Assembly: GCF_029267015.1 (NCBI RefSeq)
Contig: NZ_JARIEA010000035.1
Span: forward strand, 1 to 64,000
Length of the DNA stretch: 64,000 nt
DNA from: Sporosarcina ureae
GTDB lineage: Bacteria; Bacillota; Bacilli; Bacillales_A; Planococcaceae
Reading direction: 5' to 3'
The notes under the pieces: generated by a model
The model's input: only the letters and a program-made list of their open reading frames with translations
Database searches by the model: none
Told to the model about the DNA's origin: nothing
Shown: one piece after another, positions 42,146 through 50,312 of the stretch
Numbering within the stretch: the stretch's first letter is position 1
Layout: every line of letters begins with the position of its first letter
Position numbers and translations under genes: made by a program

Positions 42146-42298
42146 GTTGACACTTCCTGTCCATTGAATGCGAATACTGGAATTATATCATCATAGCGTC
42201 AATTAAACAGGAAATCATCAGATAAGTAATTGAATTATATAGATTTTTGTATATTACACCAAATAAGCACCATACTGTATTGCGGAGGTGTTAGACAA

Positions 42299-42421
42299 AT
42301 GAACAAAATGGCGATGACAGCTGTCGGACTTGGCGCACTCTATCTCATGCGAAATAAGCAGTCACGGGAAAAACTTATGGAGCAATTTAGTCACCTTGCA
42401 GGAACGAGCAGTAAACCGTAA
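42299..42421 (+). CDS. 40-aa small protein (YrzQ/DUF3918-like)
   Basis: Starts at ATG 42299, ten bases after GCGGAGG. A hydrophobic segment (AMTAVGLGALYLMR) precedes a basic tail (NKQSREKLMEQFSHLAG). Similar small Met/Gly-rich proteins of the DUF3918/YrzQ type occur in Bacillales; assignment is tentative. Followed by a terminator hairpin (AACCGGAG ... CTCCGGTT, 42447-42475). Confidence 0.6.
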   Translation: MNKMAMTAVGLGALYLMRNKQSREKLMEQFSHLAGTSSKP

Positions 42422-42446
42422 TGCCAGACATTTGCAGACACTTGAA

Positions 42447-42477
42447 AACCGGAGCCTACAACAGGTCTCCGGTTCTT
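42447..42477 (+). terminator. Terminator of the 40-aa gene
   Basis: AACCGGAG and CTCCGGTT stem followed by CTT. Confidence 0.6.
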
Positions 42478-42504
42478 CCCAGTACATGGCTTTTATAAAA
42501 ATAT

Positions 42505-42529
42505 GTTTTCACGAACGAAAAGTGGGTAT
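42505..42529 (+). promoter_or_regulatory. Sigma-B-like promoter of the CsbD gene
   Basis: GTTTTC (42505-42510), 13-base spacer, GGGTAT (42524-42529): a near-consensus general-stress promoter 34 bases upstream of the gene. Confidence 0.7.
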
Positions 42530-42562
42530 TTATATAGTAACAAACGAAACGGAGGAGATAGT

Positions 42563-42772
42563 ATGAGTAACAAAGATCATGGTACAGAAGATAAATTAAA
42601 AGGTATGGGAAACAAACTTAAAGGTAGCGTAAAAGATACAGTAGGCGATTTAACCGATAATGCCAAAATGCAAGCTGAAGGTAAATGGGACAAAGCAAAA
42701 GGTTCTGCACAAGAAAAAATTGGTGAAGCAAAAGAACACTTCAGCGATGACGAAGCGCATCCTGAAAAGTAA
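42563..42772 (+). CDS. CsbD-family stress protein
   Basis: 69 aa, Lys/Asp/Gly-rich, with the CsbD repeat pattern KLKGMGNKLKGSVKDTVGDLT and KWDKAKGSAQEKIGEAKEH. ATG 42563 follows CGGAGGAGATAGT; the longer open frame starting at 42503 runs through the promoter. CsbD proteins are hydrophilic general-stress proteins controlled by sigma-B in B. subtilis, and a sigma-B-like promoter is present here. Molecular activity unknown. Confidence 0.92.
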   Translation: MSNKDHGTEDKLKGMGNKLKGSVKDTVGDLTDNAKMQAEGKWDKAKGSAQEKIGEAKEHFSDDEAHPEK

Positions 42773-42782
42773 TATGTACAGT

Positions 42783-42814
42783 AAGCCTGCTGCTCAATCA
42801 GCAGGCTTTTTCAC
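42783..42814 (+). terminator. Terminator of the CsbD gene
   Basis: AGCCTGCTG and CAGCAGGCT stem then TTTTT. Confidence 0.85.
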
Positions 42815-42820
42815 GCACAT

Positions 42821-42864
42821 AAAAAAAGAAGGATCTTCCATTCCAATGGGAGATCCTTCTTTTT
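42821..42864. terminator. Second terminator, mainly for the YflT-like gene
   Basis: AAGAAGGATCTTCC pairs with GGAGATCCTTCTT (one bulge) with A- and T-runs. Confidence 0.8.
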
Positions 42865-43337
42865 CACAACTGGTCTGTACCTATTCGAGGACTATTTGGA
42901 ATAGGATTCCCTACTTCTTCATTTGGATCACTATCCAGGCTTTCACCGCTATCTGTTTGCTGTCCGGCACTATCCTGCAGATCTACAGATCTTGCCCGTT
43001 CCCCATCTGTTAAGTGGTCGACAAACAAAGCAATGCCGCCTTCTTTTAAATCAGTATAGAATGTTTTTGATTCTTGCTTTGTAAAACCCATTTTAATAAA
43101 AATTGTTAACATTTCGTCCTTACTATTAAACAAACGGCGCGCATGATCCCAAACTGAACTGTCTTGTAGTCCAATTAATTCAATTTCAGAATCACTTTCT
43201 AAAACTTTTAAATCATCGCGTACGTTGGAAACAGCACACATATGATTCTTTTTAAAACCTTGCGCTTCTAGTTCCGTTATTTTATAAAGGACATTATCAA
43301 CAGAATGAAATGTGCCAACATATTGTTTATCAGCCAT
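42864..43337 (-). CDS. yflT: General stress protein 17M-like (YflT family)
   Basis: 157 aa from ATG 43337 with AAAAGGAGGTGCAATA ahead; residues upstream in the same frame are not needed. The N-terminal 100 aa (YVGTFHSVDNVLYKITELEAQG to GGIALFVD) match the YflT/heat-induced stress (General stress protein 17M) domain; the last 50 are acidic and Ser/Asp-rich. A sigma-B-like promoter lies upstream. Function beyond stress induction unknown. Confidence 0.88.
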   Translation of the reverse strand: MADKQYVGTFHSVDNVLYKITELEAQGFKKNHMCAVSNVRDDLKVLESDSEIELIGLQDSSVWDHARRLFNSKDEMLTIFIKMGFTKQESKTFYTDLKEGGIALFVDHLTDGERARSVDLQDSAGQQTDSGESLDSDPNEEVGNPIPNSPRIGTDQL

Positions 43338-43373
43338 TATTGCACCTCCTTTTGTTAACACTCTGCTTTACTT

Positions 43374-43397
43374 CTACCCATCGAGGACTATTTTCAC
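43374..43397 (-). promoter_or_regulatory. Sigma-B-like promoter of the YflT gene
   Basis: Minus strand GTGAAA (43392-43397), 12-base spacer, GGGTAG (43374-43379), 37 bases upstream of the gene; weaker than the CsbD promoter. Confidence 0.45.
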
Positions 43398-43494
43398 ACA
43401 TGGTTTCACATACTTTACATATAACAAACACATGCATAATTCTTCACTCCTTGCACAAGCTAAAGTTATCACGATGAAAAGGAGTGGTTGAGTA

Positions 43495-43800
43495 GTGGGA
43501 GTAAAAGACAACGTGGAAGCCGAAATTTCAAAAATGGGTGAGGAAAAGAAAGAGCAAATTTTGCAGAACTTCAATCATTTTAAAGGCTATCTTGCTGACA
43601 AAGTAGAAAAAGGTGAAAGTCTTGGCTTAAGCGATGAGCAGTTGGCGAAAACGACTGCGTTTATTGCCAATTATTTGTCACGTAATGAAGAGCCTCGTAA
43701 CCGTGAGCAATATTTATTGCAGGAGTTATGGGATTCAGGTTCTAAAGAAGAGCAACATACTTTGGCACACATGCTTCTGAAAATGGTTCGTCAAGCATAA
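43495..43800 (+). CDS. DUF3243-family protein (YmfJ-like)
   Basis: 101 aa with the DUF3243 pattern NFNHFKGYLADKVEKGESLGL ... LSRNEEPRNREQYLLQELWD ... EEQHTLAHMLLKM. GTG start, about ten bases after AAAAGGAG. Helical, soluble, function unknown. Two-gene unit with the next hypothetical gene. Confidence 0.85.
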   Translation: MGVKDNVEAEISKMGEEKKEQILQNFNHFKGYLADKVEKGESLGLSDEQLAKTTAFIANYLSRNEEPRNREQYLLQELWDSGSKEEQHTLAHMLLKMVRQA

Positions 43801-43815
43801 TAGGAGGCGATTGAT

Positions 43816-44055
43816 ATGGTATCTAAAGAAAATCGTACCCCTCACTATCACCCGAATACGTATCGCCTGATTCAAACACATCCCGAAAATCTACGAACGA
43901 ATACAGTTAGTCTGTTCGATTTGCATGAAGATATGCAAACGGTCGATTCCATCTCGTTACCCGACCAAAGGAAAGATATGATGAAGGAAAAGATCAACCA
44001 CTCCCCTCGCTTAAGTGGCGGCAGCTTGTCGGATGACTACGGCGCACCCCACTGA
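43816..44055 (+). CDS. Small hydrophilic protein, unknown
   Basis: 79 aa, begins ten bases after TAGGAGGCG. His/Pro/Ser-rich, no hydrophobic helix, no cysteine. It shares an operon with the DUF3243 gene (15-base gap). A terminator follows. I recognise no family. Confidence 0.65.
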   Translation: MVSKENRTPHYHPNTYRLIQTHPENLRTNTVSLFDLHEDMQTVDSISLPDQRKDMMKEKINHSPRLSGGSLSDDYGAPH

Positions 44056-44066
44056 TTCGCCAATAA

Positions 44067-44104
44067 AAGCCGTACAGTGCAAATTGCATTGTACGGCTTT
44101 TCCA
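44067..44104 (+). terminator. Terminator of the DUF3243 operon
   Basis: AAGCCGTACAGTG and CATTGTACGGCTT form a long stem with T-run. Confidence 0.85.
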
Positions 44105-44216
44105 CGTTCGTTCGAAGTAGTTGTCGATATTTCCCGGGAAATGAGATGGATAATACACAATCTGGAAGACCTTTTCCGTGATATACTATGATCCGATGGA
44201 AATGGAGGTTGTGTAC

Positions 44217-45119
44217 ATGAAACCGTGGATGTATCCGCTGCTCGTTGTTTTTGGGGCTGCTAGTTATGGAATTTTATCGACGATTATTAAATTAGCAATT
44301 CAAGACGGCTTTACCGCTTCAGAAGCAGTGACGAGCCAATATTATACAGGTTTTCTGTTGGCACTTATTATATTTATTGTTGTTAAACGCTCTAAACCTA
44401 CGTTTCGCGGTAGTTTTCCAGTGTTGATTGCAGGATTATTTACTGCGATTACAGGCACCGTATACGGTAAATCCGTAGAGTATATGCCTGCGTCACTAGC
44501 GGTTGTCCTATTGTTTCAATTCACATGGATCGGTATGCTGTATGAGTGTGTATTAGCCAAGCGTTTACCAAAACAGTCCGAAGTCGTGTCGCTTCTGTTT
44601 TTATTTGGCGGGACAATTCTGGCTGCAGGTTTGATAGATGTGGACTTGAGTGGTATTCCATGGCAAGGATGGGCATGGGGAATTGCTGCGGCATTTAGTT
44701 TCGCTGCATTCGTCACGGCAAATCAAAAGCCCGTTCCTGGGATGGATGTCGTGACACGGTTGTTTTTGATGTCGTTTTATGCAGCAATCGCGATTACATT
44801 TTTCCAGTCTCCGGAAATTTTATGGAATGGAATGCTTGGCGATGGATTATGGATTTACGGTGCTATTTTAGGTGTGTTTGGCATTGTTCTACCTATATTT
44901 CTGTTTTCAGTCGGAGTTCCGAAAGTGGGTGCCGGTATGTCTTCCATTTTGAGTGCTGTGGAGTTACCTGTGGCGATTATCGCTTCAATGTTGTTGCTTG
45001 GTGAAAGACTAACGCTGCTGCAGTTTCTTGGAATATTCTTTGTATTGTTCGGGATGACTTGGCCTGCTATGTTACAACGTTTTGCGATGAGAACAAGAAC
45101 GCGATTAAAACGGGTGTGA
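44217..45119 (+). CDS. EamA/DMT-family transporter
   Basis: 300 aa from ATG 44217 with ATGGAGGTTGTGTAC ahead. Two EamA repeats (about 5-135 and 145-285), ten helices, starting MYPLLVVFGAASYGILSTIIKLA. Substrate unknown; the basic tail RTRTRLKRV is typical. Third of four DMT-type exporters in the window. The 165 bases downstream contain a possible hairpin (GAAGGC with GCCTTC, 45124-45160) without a T-run. Confidence 0.87.
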   Translation: MKPWMYPLLVVFGAASYGILSTIIKLAIQDGFTASEAVTSQYYTGFLLALIIFIVVKRSKPTFRGSFPVLIAGLFTAITGTVYGKSVEYMPASLAVVLLFQFTWIGMLYECVLAKRLPKQSEVVSLLFLFGGTILAAGLIDVDLSGIPWQGWAWGIAAAFSFAAFVTANQKPVPGMDVVTRLFLMSFYAAIAITFFQSPEILWNGMLGDGLWIYGAILGVFGIVLPIFLFSVGVPKVGAGMSSILSAVELPVAIIASMLLLGERLTLLQFLGIFFVLFGMTWPAMLQRFAMRTRTRLKRV

Positions 45120-45285
45120 TAAAGGAAGGCAATGTTGATCGAACTGCAGGATCATCGCCTTCAGCTTACTATCAACTGGTGTTAATTTTATAAGTAAACT
45201 ACTAAAGCAGTAAATAATCTATTGAATTTACACGTAATTTTTGATTCATTTATATCTATATGACTCTTTAAACTTATCACAATAC

Positions 45286-46317
45286 CTACTTCTTCAAAAT
45301 GACTTCTATTGGATCTAGAGTGAAGGATTGATGTTCTTTTCCTTCTTTACTCCATACTACTTCAGGTTTAAATATGAGTGACGCTGCATTCTTGTCTACA
45401 TTCTGCATTGTAGCGCTCCAATAGAAGTTCTGTTCTTCTTCACTGTATCCACCATTGCTGTTTACCCTGTATTTATTTCCTAGATTGTCGACAACCTCAA
45501 GATCTGTAGTTACCCATTCCCATTCTTCCAAAACGGATGTATCAACCTTTTGATTATATTCGATAACAGTAGAGATATCTGTTGAACGAATTTCATTGAT
45601 CCACACTTCCACTCCGTTTTCAGCTGAAGATTGTCCTACTGTTTGAATATCCCCTCGCACTTCTTTTAATGTGAAATTAAACTTCCAATTCCCTTTTACT
45701 TCATTCATCGTATCTTGATTTATGATGCTCCCGGGCTCCCAATTGACGATAACTTCTTTTGGTTTGTTATTGAAAATTGGTGTGGATGTAACCATTCCTA
45801 CATACTGTGTATCGCTCACTTTTTTCAATGCAGTCGTCGTTCCAGTACCCCCTATCTCATCTTTCACATTTACTGGTGCATTCACTCCAATATTCTCTCC
45901 AATTTCTTTCTCTGTTTCCACTGAATACGTCATTGTGATGGTCTTTCCATCGTATACTGCATAATCCACTGTCATAGTGATTCCATTACTAGTCTGCACT
46001 TGTCCGATACCTGTAGCGAACTCCTCATATTTGGAATAAAATTCATCTTGTTCGTCATTGAATAATGCGAAAATATTATTGACGATAGGTATCTGATTGG
46101 CGAGTGTCGGGAATCCGATGCCAATCGTTGCAATAGATGCAATAGTAACAACTGCCGCTGCTGCGATATTTCGCCAAACTTTCGGCACTCTTCTACTCTT
46201 TCGAATTTTCTTGGTAACTCGATTCTTCATATCCATCTTCTCTTCCTCTGATACATCCAATGGTTCAATATTGTCATCCCAATTTAGGTCGTTAAATCGC
46301 TTATAAATGGTTTTCAT
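45286..46317 (-). CDS. Membrane anti-sigma factor with DUF4179 domain
   Basis: 343 aa from ATG 46317, overlapping the sigma gene stop as ATGA. A cytoplasmic N-terminus of about 50 basic residues (RVTKKIRKSRRVPKVWRN), a single transmembrane helix (about 52-72), then an extracytoplasmic DUF4179-type beta-rich region. This is the layout of Bacillales anti-sigma factors partnered with an adjacent ECF sigma factor. No HExxH protease motif. Regulated signal unknown. Confidence 0.82.
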   Translation of the reverse strand: MKTIYKRFNDLNWDDNIEPLDVSEEEKMDMKNRVTKKIRKSRRVPKVWRNIAAAAVVTIASIATIGIGFPTLANQIPIVNNIFALFNDEQDEFYSKYEEFATGIGQVQTSNGITMTVDYAVYDGKTITMTYSVETEKEIGENIGVNAPVNVKDEIGGTGTTTALKKVSDTQYVGMVTSTPIFNNKPKEVIVNWEPGSIINQDTMNEVKGNWKFNFTLKEVRGDIQTVGQSSAENGVEVWINEIRSTDISTVIEYNQKVDTSVLEEWEWVTTDLEVVDNLGNKYRVNSNGGYSEEEQNFYWSATMQNVDKNAASLIFKPEVVWSKEGKEHQSFTLDPIEVILKK

Positions 46318-46883
46318 ATGCACTCTTCCTCCCATTCACTTTTCATCCATATTGATAACTGCTTTTTTCCACGGTATAGTCGATTATCCACAGCTGCCTT
46401 TGTTACACTAAGTGATTCCGCAATGTCACCGTTCGACATTTCAAGAAAATACTTCATAGTAAAAATATCGCGATCTAATTCGGTTAGTTTACTCATAGCA
46501 AGTAATAGTTCTTGCCTTTCTTCTTTTACAAGTAAGACATTTGTTACGTTACTTTTATCCGCTAACGGTAATCCATCTAACTTTACTTCTTTATTCATGC
46601 GCTTTCCCATCCGACGATACTGATCAATCGCTTTATATTTCGCAATCATACAAATCCATCGTTTAAAGTCTGAGGATTCACCTTCAAATTGGTTACAATT
46701 CTCCCAGGCAGCTAAAAACACATCACTCATGCACTCCTCCATATCTGTTTCAGCCTGAATCGGGCCTAGTATTTTATGGACAACCGCTTTGACAAAAGGC
46801 ATATATGTATCTATTACGTATTCAATTGCATCTTCTTTTCCACGTTTCAGACGTCTAATAAAGTTTTTATCTGTAGATTTCAT
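46314..46883 (-). CDS. ECF-type RNA polymerase sigma factor
   Basis: 189 aa from ATG 46883, seven bases after AAGGAGA. Sigma-70 regions 2 (KRWICMIAKYKAIDQYRRMGKR) and 4 (LTELDRDIFTMKYFLEMSNGDIAESLSVTKAAVDNRLYRGKKQL) are both clear. Co-transcribed with the DUF4179 anti-sigma factor, so the pair is a stress-response switch. Target promoters not identified. Confidence 0.9.
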   Translation of the reverse strand: MKSTDKNFIRRLKRGKEDAIEYVIDTYMPFVKAVVHKILGPIQAETDMEECMSDVFLAAWENCNQFEGESSDFKRWICMIAKYKAIDQYRRMGKRMNKEVKLDGLPLADKSNVTNVLLVKEERQELLLAMSKLTELDRDIFTMKYFLEMSNGDIAESLSVTKAAVDNRLYRGKKQLSIWMKSEWEEECI

Positions 46884-46956
46884 GAGCACTTCTCCTTAAC
46901 CAACTGTTCTTACTTAATACAACGAATGAACGTCTAACTTATTCTCACCAAAAGAA

Positions 46957-46985
46957 AAAGCCCTCATATTTCTAATGAGGACTTC
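46957..46985 (-). terminator. Terminator overlapping a stop codon
   Basis: CCTCAT and ATGAGG arms enclose the last codons of the 187-aa gene and are followed by TTTTT. Confidence 0.65.
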
Positions 46986-47527
46986 TCTATCGATTCTAAC
47001 CAATCCACTCTACGCAAAGCTGCGATAAGGAACAGAAGAATAATATCCATCGCAACGACTGCAAAACTGGCAGCGATATAAAGTGTTGAAAATGAGTGGT
47101 CTCCAAAGTTTAATGAAAATGCAGTCATCAGCATCATCAAGAAATTAATACTCACATACCAAATATAAGACATGTGTAGACGATTGCGAATATGCGCTTG
47201 ACCGGCTTCTTTAGTCATGGATTTCCAAGTACTGAACAAGTAATATACAACGATTACTTTCCAGACAAAAAGGAATTCTGCATACAACGTCCAACCACCA
47301 CTCGTGACTTCGCCTAAGTTCACAAAGACACCGGGTACAGAAATCAGCATGCCAATAAACGCAGTAAGTTCCACTTTTTTCGCTATCGGAAATCGTTCGG
47401 CAAGTAGGCCTGCTCCCGAATAAATCATATAGTAACCGATCGGTGCTGCCAGTATGTCGATGCCTATTTGCAACCGAAAGAATACGAAGAGATAGCCCCA
47501 GAAAAACAGCCTGAATGCCTTATTCAT
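46964..47527 (-). CDS. Multi-pass membrane protein, unknown
   Basis: 187 aa with about five to six hydrophobic helices, starting NKAFRLFFWGYLFVFFRLQIGIDILAAPIGYYMI. No family recognised. It overlaps the upstream exported-protein gene by eight bases, so the two likely work together. Terminator arms overlap its stop codon. Confidence 0.65.
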   Translation of the reverse strand: MNKAFRLFFWGYLFVFFRLQIGIDILAAPIGYYMIYSGAGLLAERFPIAKKVELTAFIGMLISVPGVFVNLGEVTSGGWTLYAEFLFVWKVIVVYYLFSTWKSMTKEAGQAHIRNRLHMSYIWYVSINFLMMLMTAFSLNFGDHSFSTLYIAASFAVVAMDIILLFLIAALRRVDWLESIEKSSLEI

Positions 47528-48407
47528 GATGGGCCACCTCCATTCGCTCGTCGATAATTTGTTGAATGGAATCTTTCGTCAAATCCGGTTCGTACTGGAG
47601 ATGACCGACTTGTGCAGTAAATGGTTTACCGGTTTCCGTCGTACCAGACAAATTAATCTTCACGTCCATGGCGGCATGTAGTGAAGGATCAGCATAACTT
47701 TTCACGGTCAGCCAGTCTTTTTTATCCAAATGCAAAGGAAAATTCACCTCACGCACATCACTACCTGTCACTTTATTCCACTCGTCGTTTTCTATTACTG
47801 GATTGGGTTGTACAGTTTCATTACTATTTGCATTTTGCAATTTGATGTGAAATCGATCTTGTAACGCATCATCAAATGCTGTACTTACTGATTCAAGTGC
47901 TAACGCTTCCGTCACGACCAGACGGGTTTCTGTGTATTCACCGGACGAGCCGGACTTGAACGACAAAGGATTCCGCTCTTCTTTTTCGGGCTGGAAAACA
48001 ATTTGCCCTATTGGATAGTTCGTTGTACGATTTTCCGAGAAGTAGACAGTCATTTTATCGAACTTCTTCGTCTCACTGGATGTCACATATGTTTCAGGAT
48101 TGAATTGGATATACACTCTCTTCAGCGAATACCTCCCGAATTGCTCCATTTCTTCTATTCCATTATCTCCACGGAATTGATCTGGCATTCCACGAACACT
48201 TCCCAATTCCACCGTTTGAATGAAAGACGTATCTTCTTTATTCGTAATAAAATAAAACGGAATATACTGTTCGTAGTCTGCATTTAGATCCAGATAGTGA
48301 TTTAGAAAGATTGGATGCTTGAGCTTATGCTTTTCCGCGTATATATAGTTGCCAACCCACATAAGCACAATTACCAATAAAATTGCCCAAAACGGTTTAA
48401 TCTTCAT
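47520..48407 (-). CDS. Membrane-anchored exported protein, unknown
   Basis: 295 aa: one N-terminal transmembrane anchor (about 5-22, AILLVIVLMWVGNYIYA) and a soluble, beta-rich extracytoplasmic part with no cysteine or known motif. RBS AAGGAGCTGGCCCG. Co-transcribed with the 187-aa membrane protein. I do not recognise a family. Could be a sensor or envelope assembly factor; nothing in the sequence decides. Confidence 0.65.
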   Translation of the reverse strand: MKIKPFWAILLVIVLMWVGNYIYAEKHKLKHPIFLNHYLDLNADYEQYIPFYFITNKEDTSFIQTVELGSVRGMPDQFRGDNGIEEMEQFGRYSLKRVYIQFNPETYVTSSETKKFDKMTVYFSENRTTNYPIGQIVFQPEKEERNPLSFKSGSSGEYTETRLVVTEALALESVSTAFDDALQDRFHIKLQNANSNETVQPNPVIENDEWNKVTGSDVREVNFPLHLDKKDWLTVKSYADPSLHAAMDVKINLSGTTETGKPFTAQVGHLQYEPDLTKDSIQQIIDERMEVAHHE

Positions 48408-48419
48408 CGGGCCAGCTCC

Positions 48420-49049
48420 TTATAGTGACCGAATAAACGTCACCAAGTCTCGTTGATTTTCGGGTGTAACTCCATGTCCGTCTTGATAGGTCTTGAATGT
48501 TACATCCGCACCAAGTGATTCGAAATATTCCTTGCTTTCGACTCCTGATTGGGAAGGAATTACATAATCAAAGTCGCCATGGGAAATGAATATTTGCTGA
48601 TTTTCTACTGATTGTATAGCATATTCATTTTTTACGAAATCGGGTACATATCCGCTAAGGGCCACTACGCCACGAAGTGATGGGATCAAAGTTAATCCAA
48701 GTGCTTGTGCTAACACGGCTCCTTGGCTAAAGCCAACGACTGTTAAACGTTCTGGATCAAGATCGTACTCCTGGATGGCTTCGCGAATAAATGATTGAAT
48801 ATAAACTAATACTTTATCAAATACATTCCGTTCAGGTTTGCCCTCCTCTTCAATCGTGAAGAACGCATAGCCTGGTGCATGGACGACGGGTCCTCTTAAA
48901 CTGAAAATATGATGTGTTTCTTTAAAGTCTTTGACTAACTGCGGCAAGTCTTCTTCATGACTCCCCATTCCATGAAGTAAAAATAGTGCAGGCATTTTTC
49001 CTGAGGTATTCGTTGGTGCAGTGTGTGCAAATGTAAATGGTGATTGCAT
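48420..49049 (-). CDS. Alpha/beta-hydrolase, phospholipase/carboxylesterase family
   Basis: 209 aa from ATG 49049 with AAAGGGGAATATATCC ahead; the longer frame to 49112 has no better site. Nucleophile Ser in VGFSQGAVLAQ (about 110), Asp in SHGDFDYVIP and His in YQDGHGV form the triad. Oxyanion-hole LFLLHGMGSHEED near 25. Related to YodD/carboxylesterase-type proteins; natural substrate unknown. Starts a unit upstream of the two unknown membrane genes with 12 bases between. Confidence 0.82.
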   Translation of the reverse strand: MQSPFTFAHTAPTNTSGKMPALFLLHGMGSHEEDLPQLVKDFKETHHIFSLRGPVVHAPGYAFFTIEEEGKPERNVFDKVLVYIQSFIREAIQEYDLDPERLTVVGFSQGAVLAQALGLTLIPSLRGVVALSGYVPDFVKNEYAIQSVENQQIFISHGDFDYVIPSQSGVESKEYFESLGADVTFKTYQDGHGVTPENQRDLVTFIRSL

Positions 49050-49095
49050 GGATATATTCCCCTTTTCTGTTCTATATTCCACTAGTTTACCATAG

Positions 49096-49136
49096 AAAAA
49101 AACGCCTGCCACTTTATGTGACAGACGCGTTGAAGA
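49096..49136 (-). terminator. Terminator of the cytochrome gene
   Basis: ACGCGTCTGTCAC pairs with GTGGCAGGCGT, then a seven-T run on the minus strand. Confidence 0.85.
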
Positions 49137-49138
49137 GC

Positions 49139-50119
49139 TTATTTCTTTTCAGGTTTCGCTAATACTTCGTCCCAGTTGATCGTTCCATCTTTAATTTGAT
49201 CGCGACGTTCTTTAGTCATTGTATCATTCGGACGACCGCCGTCTGGCCAATCTTTGTCGTGATTTTTCCATTCAGGACGATCTTTTGACAGGACATATGC
49301 TGCCAAGTCACTTGCATCTTGGTCAGACAAAGAATCTTCCTGACCAACTGGCATGTTTTTCTGTATATAACCCGCCATTTTAGTCATACGTGCAATTCCT
49401 GCTCCGTCGTTAAATGATCCCTCACCCCATAGTTTCGGGCCTGTATTGGAACCAATTCCCTCACCGTTTTCACCGTGACATGCGATACAAGATTGCTGAT
49501 ACAATTCCTCACCATTCTCTACGTTCGGTGTCGGTAGATCGTCAAGAGTGTTCTGGTGGCGCCAATCTAATTCTGCACCTACTGGAATTCCTTCTGAGAT
49601 ATACGTCATGTATGCAACCATTGCATCCAAGTCTTCATCGTCATCCGCAAATTTCTGTCCATCCATACTTCTTACCATACAACCGTTAATACGTTCTTCC
49701 AATGTAACCATTTGGCCTGATCTTCCGATATACATCGGGTACACTGCGGACATCCCGACCATGGACGAAACACCTTCATCAGTTCCGGCACCTGCGTGAC
49801 AGCTTGTACAAGATAATTCGTTCACTCGTGCGAGCCCGTCTTCTACTGAAGCGGCTTCGGAACGTAAGACATTGGACGTATCATCAAATAAATCGAATCC
49901 GCGTTTGATCGCTTCTCCTTCTTTACCTTCTGGAACATCGTCCATTGAAGGCGGGTTGTGCTGAATTCCAGCTACCTCTTCTGTTGGCGCTTTTACCTCT
50001 GTAGTTTCTGATGCTTGGTCTTTATTCACGCGCATTTGGTTGCCCATAAATGCTATAACGACTAAACAAACTACGACAATAAAGCCTAGGGCTAATCCCG
50101 TTGTTCTTTTCATGTCCAC
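49139..50119 (-). CDS. tsdA: TsdA-like dihaem c-type cytochrome (thiosulfate dehydrogenase / tetrathionate reductase candidate)
   Basis: 326 aa. N-terminal helix (about 7-27) anchors it outside the membrane. Two haem sites: CTSCH (His108) and CIACH (His215), spaced as in TsdA. Family features: ERINGCMVRSMDG with Cys147 about 40 residues after the first haem His (TsdA has a His/Cys-ligated first haem), DLDAMVAYMTYISEGIPVG, GPKLWGEGSFNDGAGI and KNMPVGQ. TsdA interconverts thiosulfate and tetrathionate. RBS AAAGGAGGGGTGG before the ATG. Direction of the reaction and redox partner unknown. Confidence 0.78.
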   Translation of the reverse strand: MDMKRTTGLALGFIVVVCLVVIAFMGNQMRVNKDQASETTEVKAPTEEVAGIQHNPPSMDDVPEGKEGEAIKRGFDLFDDTSNVLRSEAASVEDGLARVNELSCTSCHAGAGTDEGVSSMVGMSAVYPMYIGRSGQMVTLEERINGCMVRSMDGQKFADDDEDLDAMVAYMTYISEGIPVGAELDWRHQNTLDDLPTPNVENGEELYQQSCIACHGENGEGIGSNTGPKLWGEGSFNDGAGIARMTKMAGYIQKNMPVGQEDSLSDQDASDLAAYVLSKDRPEWKNHDKDWPDGGRPNDTMTKERRDQIKDGTINWDEVLAKPEKK

Positions 50120-50275
50120 CCCTCCTTTTTCCTATTATTTAGTATATATACCACTTTTAACTTATCATACTTATATATGCCAGTCTACCCGATTATGACT
50201 GATATTCATTGTCATTTAACACTAAACCTTGTCGTGTAAGTAGTTCATTCGCCTAAAATAAATGTGACAGAATGC

Positions 50276-50312
50276 AAAACAATCGACGGCGTCATGCCGT
50301 CGATTGTTTATT
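50276..50312 (-). terminator. Terminator of the ABC/FtsX operon
   Basis: AAACAATCGACGGC and GCCGTCGATTGTTT pair; short T-run on the minus strand. Confidence 0.7.
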
